Below, piece by piece: positions 1 through 7,818 of a DNA stretch of 15,223 bases. Made by a program: the position numbers and the translations under genes. The notes below the pieces were generated by a model. The model was not told the origin of the DNA. It ran no database searches and saw only the letters and a list, made by a program, of their open reading frames with translations. Within the stretch, counting starts at the first letter, position 1. The number at the start of each line of letters is the position of its first letter. The DNA comes from Desulfurobacteriaceae bacterium (GTDB lineage: Bacteria; Aquificota; Aquificia; Desulfurobacteriales; Desulfurobacteriaceae), in assembly GCA_027064485.1 (NCBI GenBank), contig JAMOPR010000085.1, forward strand, positions 1 through 15,223, in the 5' to 3' direction.

Positions 1-809
1 GTAATGGAGGGAACGTTTTTTTCGTAAACGTTTTGCTTAAAAGAAGCTGCGGAAGGTCCTAAACCTTCGTAGTTTCTCAGTTTCCAATAATTAATGTTGT
101 GCTTGCATTCGTATCCACTTATGGAGAAATTTGATATTTCATACTGATTGAATCCTTTGGAAAGCAGAAATTCTCTTATTAGAGAATACATTTCTTCGAT
201 GGTGTTTTCTGAAGGTAGGTCTGTTTGTTTTAAGGTTTTGTGAAATTTAGTTCCTTCGTATAGGGTTAACAGATATGCGGAAACGTGTTTTATTGGGAAT
301 TTTGCAATAGTGTTTAAATCGTTTTCTAAGTCTTTGAGCGTTTGTTGGGGAATACCGAACATAAGGTCGACAGAAACGTTTTGAAAAACGGTAAAAGTTT
401 GTTCCAGTGCTTTAAGGGTTTGTTCGGCTGAGTGCCTTCGTTCTAAAATTTTTAGAAGTTTATTGGAAAAGCTTTGAACACCTATGCTTAGACGGTTAAT
501 TCCTGCTGTTTTTAAGGATTCCAGTAAATTTAAATTAACATCTTCTGGATTTACTTCTACTGTAACTTCGGTGAGGGAGCTCTTAAGCGAAGAAAGTAGC
601 GAATGGAAGAATTCAGGGGGCATCAGAGAGGGTGTTCCTCCTCCGAAGTAGACTGTGATTTCGGGTTTTAGGGGGGGATTTTTTAGCGATAGTTCTCTGA
701 GTAGAAAATTCTTATAAACGTTTTGCCAGTTTGGATTTGTAACGGAATAGAAATCGCAGTAGGGGCATTTCCTTTTACAGAAAGGAATGTGAATGTATAC
801 AGATTCTAT
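1..809 (-). CDS. hemW: Heme chaperone HemW (radical SAM), 3' part outside the window
   Basis: HemW is a radical SAM protein, long misannotated as oxygen-independent coproporphyrinogen oxidase, that binds heme and delivers it to respiratory enzymes. I translated the frame by hand; about 269 residues are visible, and the C-terminal third (full length is usually about 370-380) lies beyond base 1. Counting from the ATA at 809, the N-terminus has YIHIPFC and the cluster motif CxxxCxxC (C11, C15, C18). Phe stands where true HemN has a fourth cysteine, which favours HemW. GGGTPS follows at 56-61, and further on are NPED, SIGVQSF, a YEISNF block, a KHNINYW block and GLGPSAASF. The frame has no ATG, GTG or TTG between its upstream stop and the conserved YIHIPF, so the start is uncertain. 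ATA at 809 overlaps the TAG stop of the upstream TPR gene; ATC at 842 has a GGGAGG seven bases before it. It is probably cotranscribed with the TPR gene. Confidence 0.93.
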   Translation of the reverse strand, partial: MESVYIHIPFCKRKCPYCDFYSVTNPNWQNVYKNFLLRELSLKNPPLKPEITVYFGGGTPSLMPPEFFHSLLSSLKSSLTEVTVEVNPEDVNLNLLESLKTAGINRLSIGVQSFSNKLLKILERRHSAEQTLKALEQTFTVFQNVSVDLMFGIPQQTLKDLENDLNTIAKFPIKHVSAYLLTLYEGTKFHKTLKQTDLPSENTIEEMYSLIREFLLSKGFNQYEISNFSISGYECKHNINYWKLRNYEGLGPSAASFKQNVYEKNVPSI

Positions 810-2296
810 TTGGAGTTTGAGAGAGCTTCTATCTTCTTGGATAGTTCTTCCTCCCTTAAGATTTTATTGGCTTCTCTATACCAGAGGATAGCCCTTTCGG
901 TTTTTCCTTCTTCTTCGTAAACTTCTCCCAGAAGTGCTTTGAGTTTAGCAGATTCCGTTTCTGACAGGTTTTTGTTGTGTAAAGTATCTGTAAGAAAGTC
1001 TACAGCTTCTTGGTATTTACCTGAGGATTTTAGTGCTTGAACTATTATTGATGCTGCTTTTAGGAAATGCTTGGGGTTTTCGAGAACTTTTTTAGCGTTT
1101 TTGATAGCTTCTTCATATTTTTCCAGTCCCAGCATAGCTTCTGCAAGGGATATGTATTTAGTTCCGTCTTCACTAAGTTGTTTAACTTCTTCATCAACGT
1201 TTCTGTGTGCTTCTGGGGTTGTTGATAAATCATCAATTTTATAATCAGGGGTAGTTTCCAAGGCTTCTTCGAAGGCACTTAAAATGTCGCTGGTATCGGG
1301 GAGTTCCTTTACACTTTCTTCTTGAGAGAGAGAAACTGTCAGGTTGTCGATGTTATGGTTGGCGTAAATGAAGGAGAGCAAGGAGTTGTAGTAACTTTCA
1401 TCTATATACTTTAACGCTTGCAGATAGTTTTTACCCTCTTCAATTTCTCCTTCTTCGAATGAAATTCCGGAAAGTAGGTAATACTTTGCCTTTGGTGAAG
1501 AGATTGCAGAGGCGATTTTCTTGAGGATATCTAAAGAACCGGCTGTTTTAAACGTGCTAATGGAAAATTTTAAAAATTCAGGGTTTGATAGGTTTTCCTC
1601 TAAGATTTTTAGTAGAACGGCTGAAGCTTTATCTTCTTTTAGTTGAGCTAAGATTTCTATAAGTTGTCTATCCATATTTTCTGTTCTTTTGATGCTTCTG
1701 GCTTTTAAAAATGACCTTAAAGCTCCTTTGTAATCACCCAAGTTTACATACATGTTTCCTGCTAAGACGTATTTTTCGAGGGCTTTATCAAGATTGCAAT
1801 TTTCGGCAAGTAGGTCTCCGTAGCTTTCGAAAAATAGCGGGTGGAACTTTGTTTCTAAAAGTTTTTCAATTAGTTCTGTTATCCATGAAACGTCTTCTGA
1901 GCTTTTTGCTAACTTTTTGTAGGTATCTACCAGCAGTTTAAACGCTTCAGAGTAGAGCTCTTTTTTTTCATATGTTTTAACTAACAAGCTGATGGCTTTT
2001 CTGTTAAAAGGGTCTATGCGAAGTGCTTTTTTCAGAATGGCAATGGCGATATCGTAGTATTCTTCTCTTATCTTTTTTTCAGCAAATTCTTGAAGGGTTT
2101 GTAAAGCCTCTGATTTTTTTCCTAATTTAACTAAAGAATCGACGTAGAAGTTTAGTGTGGTTAGGGAGTTGGGGTTTTTATTTAAAAATTCTTTACCTAT
2201 TTCTGCTACTTTGAGGTAATCTTTGGTGTTAATAGCTTCTTGGAATTCTTCTTCTTTCGTTTTTTTCTTTTTGAAGAAGTCAAAAAATCCCAACAT
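806..2296 (-). CDS. TPR-repeat protein
   Basis: About 496 residues made mostly of paired alpha-helices in the tetratricopeptide pattern, for example the units around YLKVAEIGKEFLNKNPN, YDIAIAILKKALRIDP and the C-terminal KTERAILWYREANKIL. TPR arrays form protein-binding solenoids; the partner cannot be told from sequence. The middle (roughly residues 240-350) is a weaker-repeat region, followed by an acidic stretch and then more TPRs. No signal peptide or membrane segment is seen, so it is probably cytoplasmic. The frame is open to an ATG at 2335, but that start has no Shine-Dalgarno sequence and lies upstream of a TATAAT. AGGAGG at 2298-2303 points to ATG 2296 or TTG 2293 (GFFDFFKKKK); its spacing to the ATG is very short, so TTG 2293 is a real alternative. 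The stop overlaps the apparent beginning of hemW. Confidence 0.85.
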   Translation of the reverse strand: MLGFFDFFKKKKTKEEEFQEAINTKDYLKVAEIGKEFLNKNPNSLTTLNFYVDSLVKLGKKSEALQTLQEFAEKKIREEYYDIAIAILKKALRIDPFNRKAISLLVKTYEKKELYSEAFKLLVDTYKKLAKSSEDVSWITELIEKLLETKFHPLFFESYGDLLAENCNLDKALEKYVLAGNMYVNLGDYKGALRSFLKARSIKRTENMDRQLIEILAQLKEDKASAVLLKILEENLSNPEFLKFSISTFKTAGSLDILKKIASAISSPKAKYYLLSGISFEEGEIEEGKNYLQALKYIDESYYNSLLSFIYANHNIDNLTVSLSQEESVKELPDTSDILSAFEEALETTPDYKIDDLSTTPEAHRNVDEEVKQLSEDGTKYISLAEAMLGLEKYEEAIKNAKKVLENPKHFLKAASIIVQALKSSGKYQEAVDFLTDTLHNKNLSETESAKLKALLGEVYEEEGKTERAILWYREANKILREEELSKKIEALSNSK

Positions 2297-2297
2297 T

Positions 2298-2331
2298 CCT
2301 CCTGACCAAGTTTTTATAATTATACTTATAA
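2298..2331. promoter_or_regulatory. Divergent promoter region between the TPR gene and the glycosylase-like gene
   Basis: The very A+T-rich stretch 2311-2331 lies between two divergent genes. On the minus strand it contains a perfect TATAAT (2324-2319), which would start a transcript near 2312, just before AGGAGG (2303-2298) of the TPR gene. No good -35 box is seen at ideal spacing. On the plus strand TATACT (2321-2326) and TTATAA (2326-2331) are possible -10 boxes for the gene at 2356, also with only weak -35 matches. This is pattern matching only. Confidence 0.35.
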
Positions 2332-2355
2332 CCATCCATTGATGAGGACAACACT

Positions 2356-3234
2356 ATGAAAAAATCCCCCCTCACCCTTAACCCCCAGAGAGCCAGGGAT
2401 GTAGCTTTTATACTCAGAGAGAAGTTAAAGGGAGAAGGTATCTTCGGAAAGAAGAAACTGCCTGACGATATGGCGGAAAAACTTTTGAAGAAACTCGATG
2501 AAGATGCATTTCTTTTGTTTGTTACGCTTACCGTTTCTCTTGACTACATGAGGGATGCTGAAAAGTTGTGGGAAAGTTCCTTGAAAACCCTGCAGGATGA
2601 GGAGGTTAATTGGATTTTTTCACCCAACAAGGTTGCAAAGAAGGGGAAAGAAAAACTTAAAGAAGCTATGTCAAAGTATAAACTTGCAATTAGAAAGGAT
2701 AAAGACACTTCAATTTGGTTTAGACTTTCAGAAACTCTGTTAAAGGAGTTTGGCGGAAGTGTGAGCAATTTATTTGATAAATACAACTACGACGTTGAGA
2801 AGATTTTTCGTGTAATGAAAGAGAGAAGGGAGGAATTTCCCAGCTTGTCCGGTGATAAAATTTTCCCCCATTGGATAAGAAGCTTGAAAGAAAAAAAAGG
2901 ATTTTCGTTTAAAAATTTAAGAAAACTTCCGATTCCCGTGGATGTTCACGTAGCGAGAGCAACTTTTACGACGGGCTGTATTACCGGTAGCTACAAGGCT
3001 AAGGGAATAACAGGAACGATAAGGAAAAAAGTAATAGAAGTTTGGGAAAAAGGACTTGAGGGAACGGAAATAACCCCCATAGAGATGTTCCGTCCCTTAT
3101 GGCTACTCAGTAAATATGGATGCCATTACAGGAAAAACGGGGAAAGACCGAAATTAAACGAGTGTCCTGTTAAGGATTTTTGCGTTGATGGGAAGGTAGT
3201 AATAACTTCGAAAAAAGTGGAAGTGGAAACGTGA
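2356..3234 (+). CDS. Putative HhH-GPD superfamily DNA glycosylase (AGOG-like), possible Fe-S site
   Basis: A 292-residue, mostly helical, lysine-rich protein. The recognisable part is the C-terminal half: GDKIFPHW (K168) followed by the block IPIPVDVHVARATF (192-205, D196). This resembles the Lys...PVD.RVA arrangement of archaeal 8-oxoguanine glycosylase AGOG, where the lysine and aspartate are catalytic, with similar spacing (28 residues here). After it come C208, C256, C270 and C276; the last three form C-x13-C-x5-C, reminiscent of the iron-sulfur loop of EndoIII/MutY relatives but with different spacing. A role in base-excision repair is therefore inferred, not shown; a structural protein of the same fold is possible. 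The start ATG has GAGG eight bases upstream. The stop overlaps the next start as GTGA, so it is translated together with the pilin-like gene although no functional link is obvious. Confidence 0.5.
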   Translation: MKKSPLTLNPQRARDVAFILREKLKGEGIFGKKKLPDDMAEKLLKKLDEDAFLLFVTLTVSLDYMRDAEKLWESSLKTLQDEEVNWIFSPNKVAKKGKEKLKEAMSKYKLAIRKDKDTSIWFRLSETLLKEFGGSVSNLFDKYNYDVEKIFRVMKERREEFPSLSGDKIFPHWIRSLKEKKGFSFKNLRKLPIPVDVHVARATFTTGCITGSYKAKGITGTIRKKVIEVWEKGLEGTEITPIEMFRPLWLLSKYGCHYRKNGERPKLNECPVKDFCVDGKVVITSKKVEVET

Positions 3235-3722
3235 AAAGAAAAGGATTAAAAGGATTTACTCTCTTAGAACTACTTATAGTGTTGGTTATTCTATCTGTTG
3301 CTCTTACTTTAGTTCTGCCAGCGTTAATTAAAAGAAATCTTAACGATATGGCATTGTTTGAAAACAGAGTTAGAAGTGCTTTAGATGAAGTTTCTCTTAA
3401 AAAAGATATTTGTGCAAATTTCAGAGATAACTATATATCTATTGGTGGTGTAAATATTTCCCTTCCATCTCCATATCGTTTAACAGCATTTGTAAAGCCG
3501 CTTACTCTTGTATCTGGAGAAAATCGCAACTCTTATTGTTTTACGGCTTCCCAGCCGACCGTTGCTGGTTTTGTTGCAAAAAATAAGAATAACTATTTGT
3601 TGATAGCTGTGTTTTTACCGACAGGAGAAGTAGAATTCTATAAGACTGATGAAGCTGAGGCGGAGACGTTCAAAGATAAGGTAAGTAAGGGGAGGATTTT
3701 GGAATGGTTCAACTCTTATTAA
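3231..3722 (+). CDS. Type IV pilin / type II secretion pseudopilin-like protein
   Basis: A 163-residue protein with a textbook class III signal. A short basic leader (MKRKGLKG) is followed by FTLLELL and a hydrophobic helix to about residue 32. Prepilin peptidase would cut after G8, giving mature Phe1 (methylated in the family) and Glu5 (E13 of the precursor). The leader is short and the C-terminal domain is small, with two cysteines (C61, C103) that could form a disulfide, as in minor pilins and GspH/FimT-type pseudopilins. It should sit in the inner membrane and join a pilus, secretion or DNA-uptake pseudopilus. The rest of such a machine is not in this window, so it is an orphan or minor subunit. 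The GTG start overlaps the upstream stop by four bases; the next gene starts inside its 3' end. Confidence 0.85.
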   Translation: MKRKGLKGFTLLELLIVLVILSVALTLVLPALIKRNLNDMALFENRVRSALDEVSLKKDICANFRDNYISIGGVNISLPSPYRLTAFVKPLTLVSGENRNSYCFTASQPTVAGFVAKNKNNYLLIAVFLPTGEVEFYKTDEAEAETFKDKVSKGRILEWFNSY

Positions 3723-3940
3723 TCGTTCTACTTATAGCAGTGGGAGGGCTTTTTATCTTTTCTTTAAAACTGCTTTTTGTTCTTAGAGAGCTCATTGCAA
3801 AGTGGGAAGAAACGGAGAGTGAAATTGTTAAAATAACCAAGCAACTTTCCGAATTAGAAGTTAAAAACAGCGACCTTGAAGAACGATTAAAGTTACTTTC
3901 GTTTCAAGTTCAAAATCTGTTAAAAGAGAGGGAAGAATGA
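3704..3940 (+). CDS. Small membrane-anchored coiled-coil protein
   Basis: A 78-residue protein of unknown function. Residues 2-27 are a continuous hydrophobic segment (LLLIVLLIAVGGLFIF and onwards), which anchors the protein in the membrane. Residues 29-78 are a charged helix with leucines in heptad-like spacing, likely a coiled coil facing the cytoplasm. The general plan resembles small division, pilus-assembly or secretion accessory proteins, but no family can be named. The ATG has a strong GGAGG eight bases upstream, lying inside the end of the pilin gene (19-base overlap). Its stop overlaps the argF start as ATGA. It may work with the pilin-like protein, based only on neighbourhood and membrane location. 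Confidence 0.75.
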   Translation: MVQLLLIVLLIAVGGLFIFSLKLLFVLRELIAKWEETESEIVKITKQLSELEVKNSDLEERLKLLSFQVQNLLKEREE

Positions 3941-4866
3941 AAGATTTTATATCGATGGTTCAGGCAGATACATTGTTTATAGAAAACATTATCTCATTAT
4001 CTTCTTTTTTAAAGGAAAAGCAGAAAAAGGGCGAGCTTTACAGACCTTTAGAAGGATTCACGGCTGCGCTCATTTTTGAAAAGCCTTCAACGAGAACGAG
4101 AGTTTCCTTTGAAGTGGGCGTTTACCAGTTAGGAGGACATGGCGTTTATATGGATACGAGAAGTTCCCAACTTGGAAGGGGAGAGCCGATAAAAGACACA
4201 GCAAGAGTCCTTTCAAGATACGTTGACCTGATAGTGATAAGAACGTTTGGTCAAGAAAGGGTAGAGGAATTAGCGAAATACTCTGACGTTCCGGTAATTA
4301 ACGCCTTAACTGATGAAGAACACCCTTGCCAGGTTTTGGCAGACCTTTTTACTATTTGGGAATACAAAAGAAACTTGAAAGGTTTAAAGGTTGCTTACGT
4401 AGGTGATGGAAATAATATGTGTAATTCATGGCTCATAGGTGCAGCATACGCTGGAATGAGGTTTTACGCGGCAACGCCGGAAGGTTTTGAACCGTTACCG
4501 GAATACGTGGAAAAAGCAAAAGAGATAGCGGAAGGAACAGGTGCAGAGATAGTATTGACCCACGACCCTATTGAAGCGGTGAAAGACGCAGACGTAATAT
4601 ACACTGACGTATGGGCTTCTATGGGACAGGAGGAAGAAGCGGAAAAAAGGAAGCAAATTTTTATGCCTTATCAGGTAAATGCCGAACTGGTAAAGCACGC
4701 AAAGCCAGATTACCTATTTATGCACTGTTTACCTGCTCACAGGGGAGAAGAGGTAACAGACGAAATAATTGAAGGTAAACGTTCCATCGTTTGGGAACAA
4801 GCAGAAAACAGACTCCACACTCAAAAAGCGTTAATGCTGAAGTTAGTGAGGAAAACGACTTTTTAA
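3937..4866 (+). CDS. argF: Ornithine carbamoyltransferase
   Basis: Catalyses carbamoyl phosphate + ornithine to citrulline + phosphate, the sixth step of arginine synthesis, in the cytoplasm. The 309-residue length is typical. The carbamoyl-phosphate loop STRTR is at 51-55, preceded by FEKP. The HPCQ motif is at 129-132, the ornithine-binding region includes DVWASMG (224-230), and the catalytic HCLPAHRG block is at 263-270. All the residues expected of an active enzyme are present, and the STRTR and ornithine-side motifs distinguish it from aspartate carbamoyltransferase. The ATG overlaps the preceding stop (ATGA) and has GAGG five bases upstream, so it is translationally coupled to the small membrane protein gene. 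No other arg gene is nearby. A strong hairpin lies five bases after the stop. Confidence 0.97.
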   Translation: MKDFISMVQADTLFIENIISLSSFLKEKQKKGELYRPLEGFTAALIFEKPSTRTRVSFEVGVYQLGGHGVYMDTRSSQLGRGEPIKDTARVLSRYVDLIVIRTFGQERVEELAKYSDVPVINALTDEEHPCQVLADLFTIWEYKRNLKGLKVAYVGDGNNMCNSWLIGAAYAGMRFYAATPEGFEPLPEYVEKAKEIAEGTGAEIVLTHDPIEAVKDADVIYTDVWASMGQEEEAEKRKQIFMPYQVNAELVKHAKPDYLFMHCLPAHRGEEVTDEIIEGKRSIVWEQAENRLHTQKALMLKLVRKTTF

Positions 4867-4871
4867 GATAA

Positions 4872-4894
4872 ATCCCCTCCGCGCCGGAGGGGAT
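4872..4894. terminator. Hairpin between convergent genes, probably a bidirectional terminator
   Basis: A perfect 10-base-pair inverted repeat (ATCCCCTCCG with CGGAGGGGAT) with a three-base CGC loop. It sits six bases after the argF stop and four bases after the stop of the last minus-strand small gene. The bases following it on either strand are A+T-rich (AGTTTATTT on plus) but lack a long T run. Position between converging operons supports a terminator serving both. Confidence 0.8.
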
Positions 4895-4897
4895 AGT

Positions 4898-4999
4898 TTA
4901 TTTAACATGGGGCTTAGGTTCAAGAGTTTTAATCATTGATAGAACGAATACAAAAAATACCATAAACACCGCTAATAAAAGTAAAATAGATATAAGCAT
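4898..4999 (-). CDS. 33-residue single-span membrane protein
   Basis: Read by hand. The ATG at 4999 opens a 33-codon frame ending in TAA at 4898. It encodes MLISILLLLAVFMVFFVFVL followed by a short polar tail with two lysine-proline-type stretches. Residues 1-22 are almost entirely hydrophobic, enough for one membrane span, with the positive C-terminal tail probably in the cytoplasm. GGGGG lies five bases before the ATG. It starts 11 bases after the stop of the 59-residue gene and ends just before the terminator hairpin, so it is the last gene of the valS operon. The shape recalls tiny subunits of membrane enzymes such as oxidases, but no specific family is recognised. A rival ATG at 5003 gives only a 24-residue product in another frame. 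Confidence 0.55.
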   Translation of the reverse strand: MLISILLLLAVFMVFFVFVLSMIKTLEPKPHVK

Positions 5000-5010
5000 T
5001 CATACCCCCG

Positions 5011-5190
5011 TTAATGTGTTCTACTCTCTTCAATTTTAACTATAGTTGTAGCTACTACTCCTAAAAATTCTATTGATAACTTTTCAAAGCCGTATTTAAC
5101 AACAGTAACAGCAATACCAGAGATTAAGGCAATTTGTAGCGTTAACAATGCTTTATAAATCTCATATAACAGCTGAGCTCTTATGTTCAA
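5011..5190 (-). CDS. 59-residue membrane-associated protein after valS
   Basis: Read by hand. TTG at 5190 directly follows the valS stop in the same frame (TAA TTG) and opens 59 codons ending at TAA 5011. AAAGGAG within the end of valS sits nine bases before the TTG, a good ribosome binding site. The product starts MNIRAQLLYEIYKALLTLQ and continues with a hydrophobic stretch (about 17-32), the segment VVKYGFEKLSIEFLG, and a second hydrophobic stretch (about 43-52) before a charged C-terminus. One or two membrane passes are likely. No family is recognised. It fills what would otherwise be a roughly 290-base gap between valS and argF, and its site, start signal and composition favour a real gene, with the TTG start as the weak point. 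Confidence 0.6.
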   Translation of the reverse strand: MNIRAQLLYEIYKALLTLQIALISGIAVTVVKYGFEKLSIEFLGVVATTIVKIEESRTH

Positions 5191-7818
5191 TTAAATTAGC
5201 TCCTTTAGCTGCTTTAATGTTTCTGTAAATCTGTCGTAAACCTCTTTAAGTTCTGCCAACTCGCTTTTAGCTTTTTCCACTACTTCTGCCGGAGCTTTCT
5301 TCAGGAAGTTTTCGTTTGAAAGTTTCCTTTCAAGTTTGGAAATGTCCTTTTCTAAGGATTTTAGCTTCTTGGAAATTCTGTCTATTTCCTTTTCAACATC
5401 TATGACATCTGCAACTTGAACGTAAATTTCTGCTTCCGGCAGGAAGAAGGCAACAGAGTTGGAAGGTTTTTCTTTGACAATTTCCAACTTTGAAGCTCTT
5501 GCGAGCTGTTTTATAGACTCTTCCATACTTTCTAAAACGCCGTTAAGCGCTTCCTCTTTCACGCGAATAAATACCGGCACTCTTGTGGAAGGAGGAATGT
5601 TGAGTTCTGCTTTGATGTTTCTGATTCCTCTTATTATTTCTTTTACGATTTCTACCAGTTTTGCATCTTCAGGGAAATTCCAGCACGTAGAGCAGGGCCA
5701 CGGGGCAATAACAATGGATTCAGCATCTTTGTTGGGCAGCTTCTGGTAGATTTCTTCTGTAAGGAACGGCATTATTGGGTGAAGAACTTTTAAGGCATCT
5801 CTTAAAACTGTGGTTAAAACGTAAGCGGCAGTTCTCTTTTCCTCATCTGTTCCTTTGTAGAGCCTTTGTTTTGAAAACTCTATATACCAGTCTGCAAACT
5901 CGTTCCATAAAAAGTGGTATATGGCTTTGGCGGCGTCGTTAAATCTGTAAGCTGTGAGTTCTCTGTCTACAGTTTCTATTGTTTCGGAAAGTTTTGTAAG
6001 AATCCATCTGTCTTCTGGCTTGTATGATTTTTCACCTTCAAGGTTCACGCCTTCAAGAGCGTTGAGGACGAAGCGGGCGATGTTCCACACCTTGTTGGCA
6101 AAGTGTCTGTAACCTTCAATGATTCTTTCAGAAAGCCTTATGTCTCTACCTTGGGCGGCAAGGGCTGCAAGGGTGAAACGTAAAGTGTCTGCACCGTATT
6201 TTTCAACCATTTCAAGGGGGTCTATGACGTTACCTTTTGTTTTTGACATTTTTTGACCTTTTTCGTCTCTGACTAAGGCGTGGACGTAAACGTCGGAAAA
6301 CGGTTTTTCTTTCATAAAGTGGTATCCCATCATCATCATTCGGGATACCCAGAAGAAGATGATGTCAAAGCCGGTGACTAAAAGGTCTGTTGGGTAAAAG
6401 GCTTTAAGGTCATCCGTTTCTTGGGGCCAACCGAAAACACCAAAGGGCCACATGGCGGAGCTGAACCAAGTGTCAAGAACGTCTTCGTCTTGCTTTAAGT
6501 TCGTGCTTCCACACTTTTCACACTTTGCGGGTGTTTCCTCGCAAACGTTAACGTGACCGCAATCCTGACAATACCACGCTGGGATTCTGTGTCCCCACCA
6601 TATCTGCCTTGAGATACACCAGTCTCTAATGTTATACATCCAATCGAAAAAGGTGTTTTCCCATTGCTTTGGAATGAATTTAATTTCGCCGGTTTTGACT
6701 GCCTCTATGGGCTTTTCTGCTAAAGGTTTTGTTTTTACAAACCACTGGTCCGAAAGATAAGGTTCTATGACGGTTTTACATCTGTAGCAGTGACCTACCG
6801 CATGAACGTGGGGTTCTATTTTTTCGAGCAGCCCTTCTTCTTTTAACCTTGAGACGATTGCTTCTCTCGCTTCAAATCTGTCCATTCCTTTGAACGGTTC
6901 TACCGTTATCTTGCCCCAATCGTCCATTATTTGAATTGCAGGAAGGTTGTGGCGGTTACCAATTTCAAAGTCGTTAAAGTCGTGGGCAGGTGTTATCTTT
7001 ACGGCACCGGTTCCAAATTCTGGGTCAACATATTCATCTGCAATTACAGGAATTTCTCTGTTGACTATCGGAAGGATGACTTTCTTACCGATGTAGTTTT
7101 TGTAGCGTTCGTCGTTCGGGTTAACGGCTACGGCAACGTCGCCTAACATCGTTTCAGGTCTTGTAGTTGCAACAACTATGTAGCCGCTGCCGTCGGCTAA
7201 AGGATAGCGGATATACCAGAGGTTGCCCTGCTTTTCTTCGTGTTCAACTTCAAGGTCTGAAAGGGCTGTGTGGCATCTGGGACACCAGTTGATGAGCCTT
7301 TTACCTCTGTATATCAATCCTTCTTTGTAGAGGGTTACAAATGCCCTTCTGACTGCTTTTGAGAAACCTTCATCCATTGTAAAGCGTTCTCTTTCCCAGT
7401 CACACGAAGTTCCAAGTTTTTTAAGCTGGTTTATTATTCTGCTTCCATACTGCTCCTTCCACTTCCATACCCTTTTAACGAACTCCTCTCTGCCGACGTC
7501 GTGTCTCGTTAGTCCCTCTTTTGCCAATTCTCTTTCAACAACCCACTGGGTTGCTATGCCGGCGTGGTCTGTTCCGGGGACCCAGCAAACTTCGTAACCT
7601 TTCATTCTCTTCCAGCGGCAAACGATGTCCTGAAGGGTGGAGTTAAGGGCGTGACCTACGTGAAGGACTCCTGTAACGTTGGGGGGTGGAAGAACAACGC
7701 TGAACTTTTTCTTTTCGCCTGAAAGAACCTTCTTTTCGTCTGCGTGGAAGTATCCTCTTTCAAGCCAGAAGCTATACCACTTATCTTCAAAAGCTGCCGG
7801 ATTGTAAGTTGCTTCCAT
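5191..7818 (-). CDS. valS: Valyl-tRNA synthetase
   Basis: Charges tRNA(Val) with valine using ATP and edits mischarged threonine. The 875-residue length is normal for a bacterial class I ValRS. The HIGH-type motif is HVGH (53-56), after PPPNVTG. The editing (CP1) domain has TTRPETMLGD (218-227) and GTGAVKITPAHD (269-280). Cysteine pairs CPRC (179-182), CYRC (344-347), CQDC (417-420) and CEKC (433-436) suggest bound zinc. DVLDTWFSS (447-455) and the KMSKS-type motif KMSKT (523-527) follow. An anticodon-binding helical domain is next, and the C-terminal 70 residues are the long coiled-coil arm typical of ValRS. The ATG overlaps the stop of the HcyBio gene by one base (TAATG), with GAGG just upstream, so translation is coupled. 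Confidence 0.98.
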   Translation of the reverse strand: MEATYNPAAFEDKWYSFWLERGYFHADEKKVLSGEKKKFSVVLPPPNVTGVLHVGHALNSTLQDIVCRWKRMKGYEVCWVPGTDHAGIATQWVVERELAKEGLTRHDVGREEFVKRVWKWKEQYGSRIINQLKKLGTSCDWERERFTMDEGFSKAVRRAFVTLYKEGLIYRGKRLINWCPRCHTALSDLEVEHEEKQGNLWYIRYPLADGSGYIVVATTRPETMLGDVAVAVNPNDERYKNYIGKKVILPIVNREIPVIADEYVDPEFGTGAVKITPAHDFNDFEIGNRHNLPAIQIMDDWGKITVEPFKGMDRFEAREAIVSRLKEEGLLEKIEPHVHAVGHCYRCKTVIEPYLSDQWFVKTKPLAEKPIEAVKTGEIKFIPKQWENTFFDWMYNIRDWCISRQIWWGHRIPAWYCQDCGHVNVCEETPAKCEKCGSTNLKQDEDVLDTWFSSAMWPFGVFGWPQETDDLKAFYPTDLLVTGFDIIFFWVSRMMMMGYHFMKEKPFSDVYVHALVRDEKGQKMSKTKGNVIDPLEMVEKYGADTLRFTLAALAAQGRDIRLSERIIEGYRHFANKVWNIARFVLNALEGVNLEGEKSYKPEDRWILTKLSETIETVDRELTAYRFNDAAKAIYHFLWNEFADWYIEFSKQRLYKGTDEEKRTAAYVLTTVLRDALKVLHPIMPFLTEEIYQKLPNKDAESIVIAPWPCSTCWNFPEDAKLVEIVKEIIRGIRNIKAELNIPPSTRVPVFIRVKEEALNGVLESMEESIKQLARASKLEIVKEKPSNSVAFFLPEAEIYVQVADVIDVEKEIDRISKKLKSLEKDISKLERKLSNENFLKKAPAEVVEKAKSELAELKEVYDRFTETLKQLKELI

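Noticed and set aside
2333..2335. ATG at 2335 as the TPR protein start
   Set aside because: No Shine-Dalgarno sequence precedes it and it lies upstream of a TATAAT; AGGAGG points to 2296 or 2293. The extra hydrophobic residues could be a signal but are too short.
5001..5003. 24-residue frame from ATG 5003
   Set aside because: It overlaps the 33-residue frame, is short, ends without a tail and has poorer ribosome binding site spacing; the 33-residue product has a clean membrane span.
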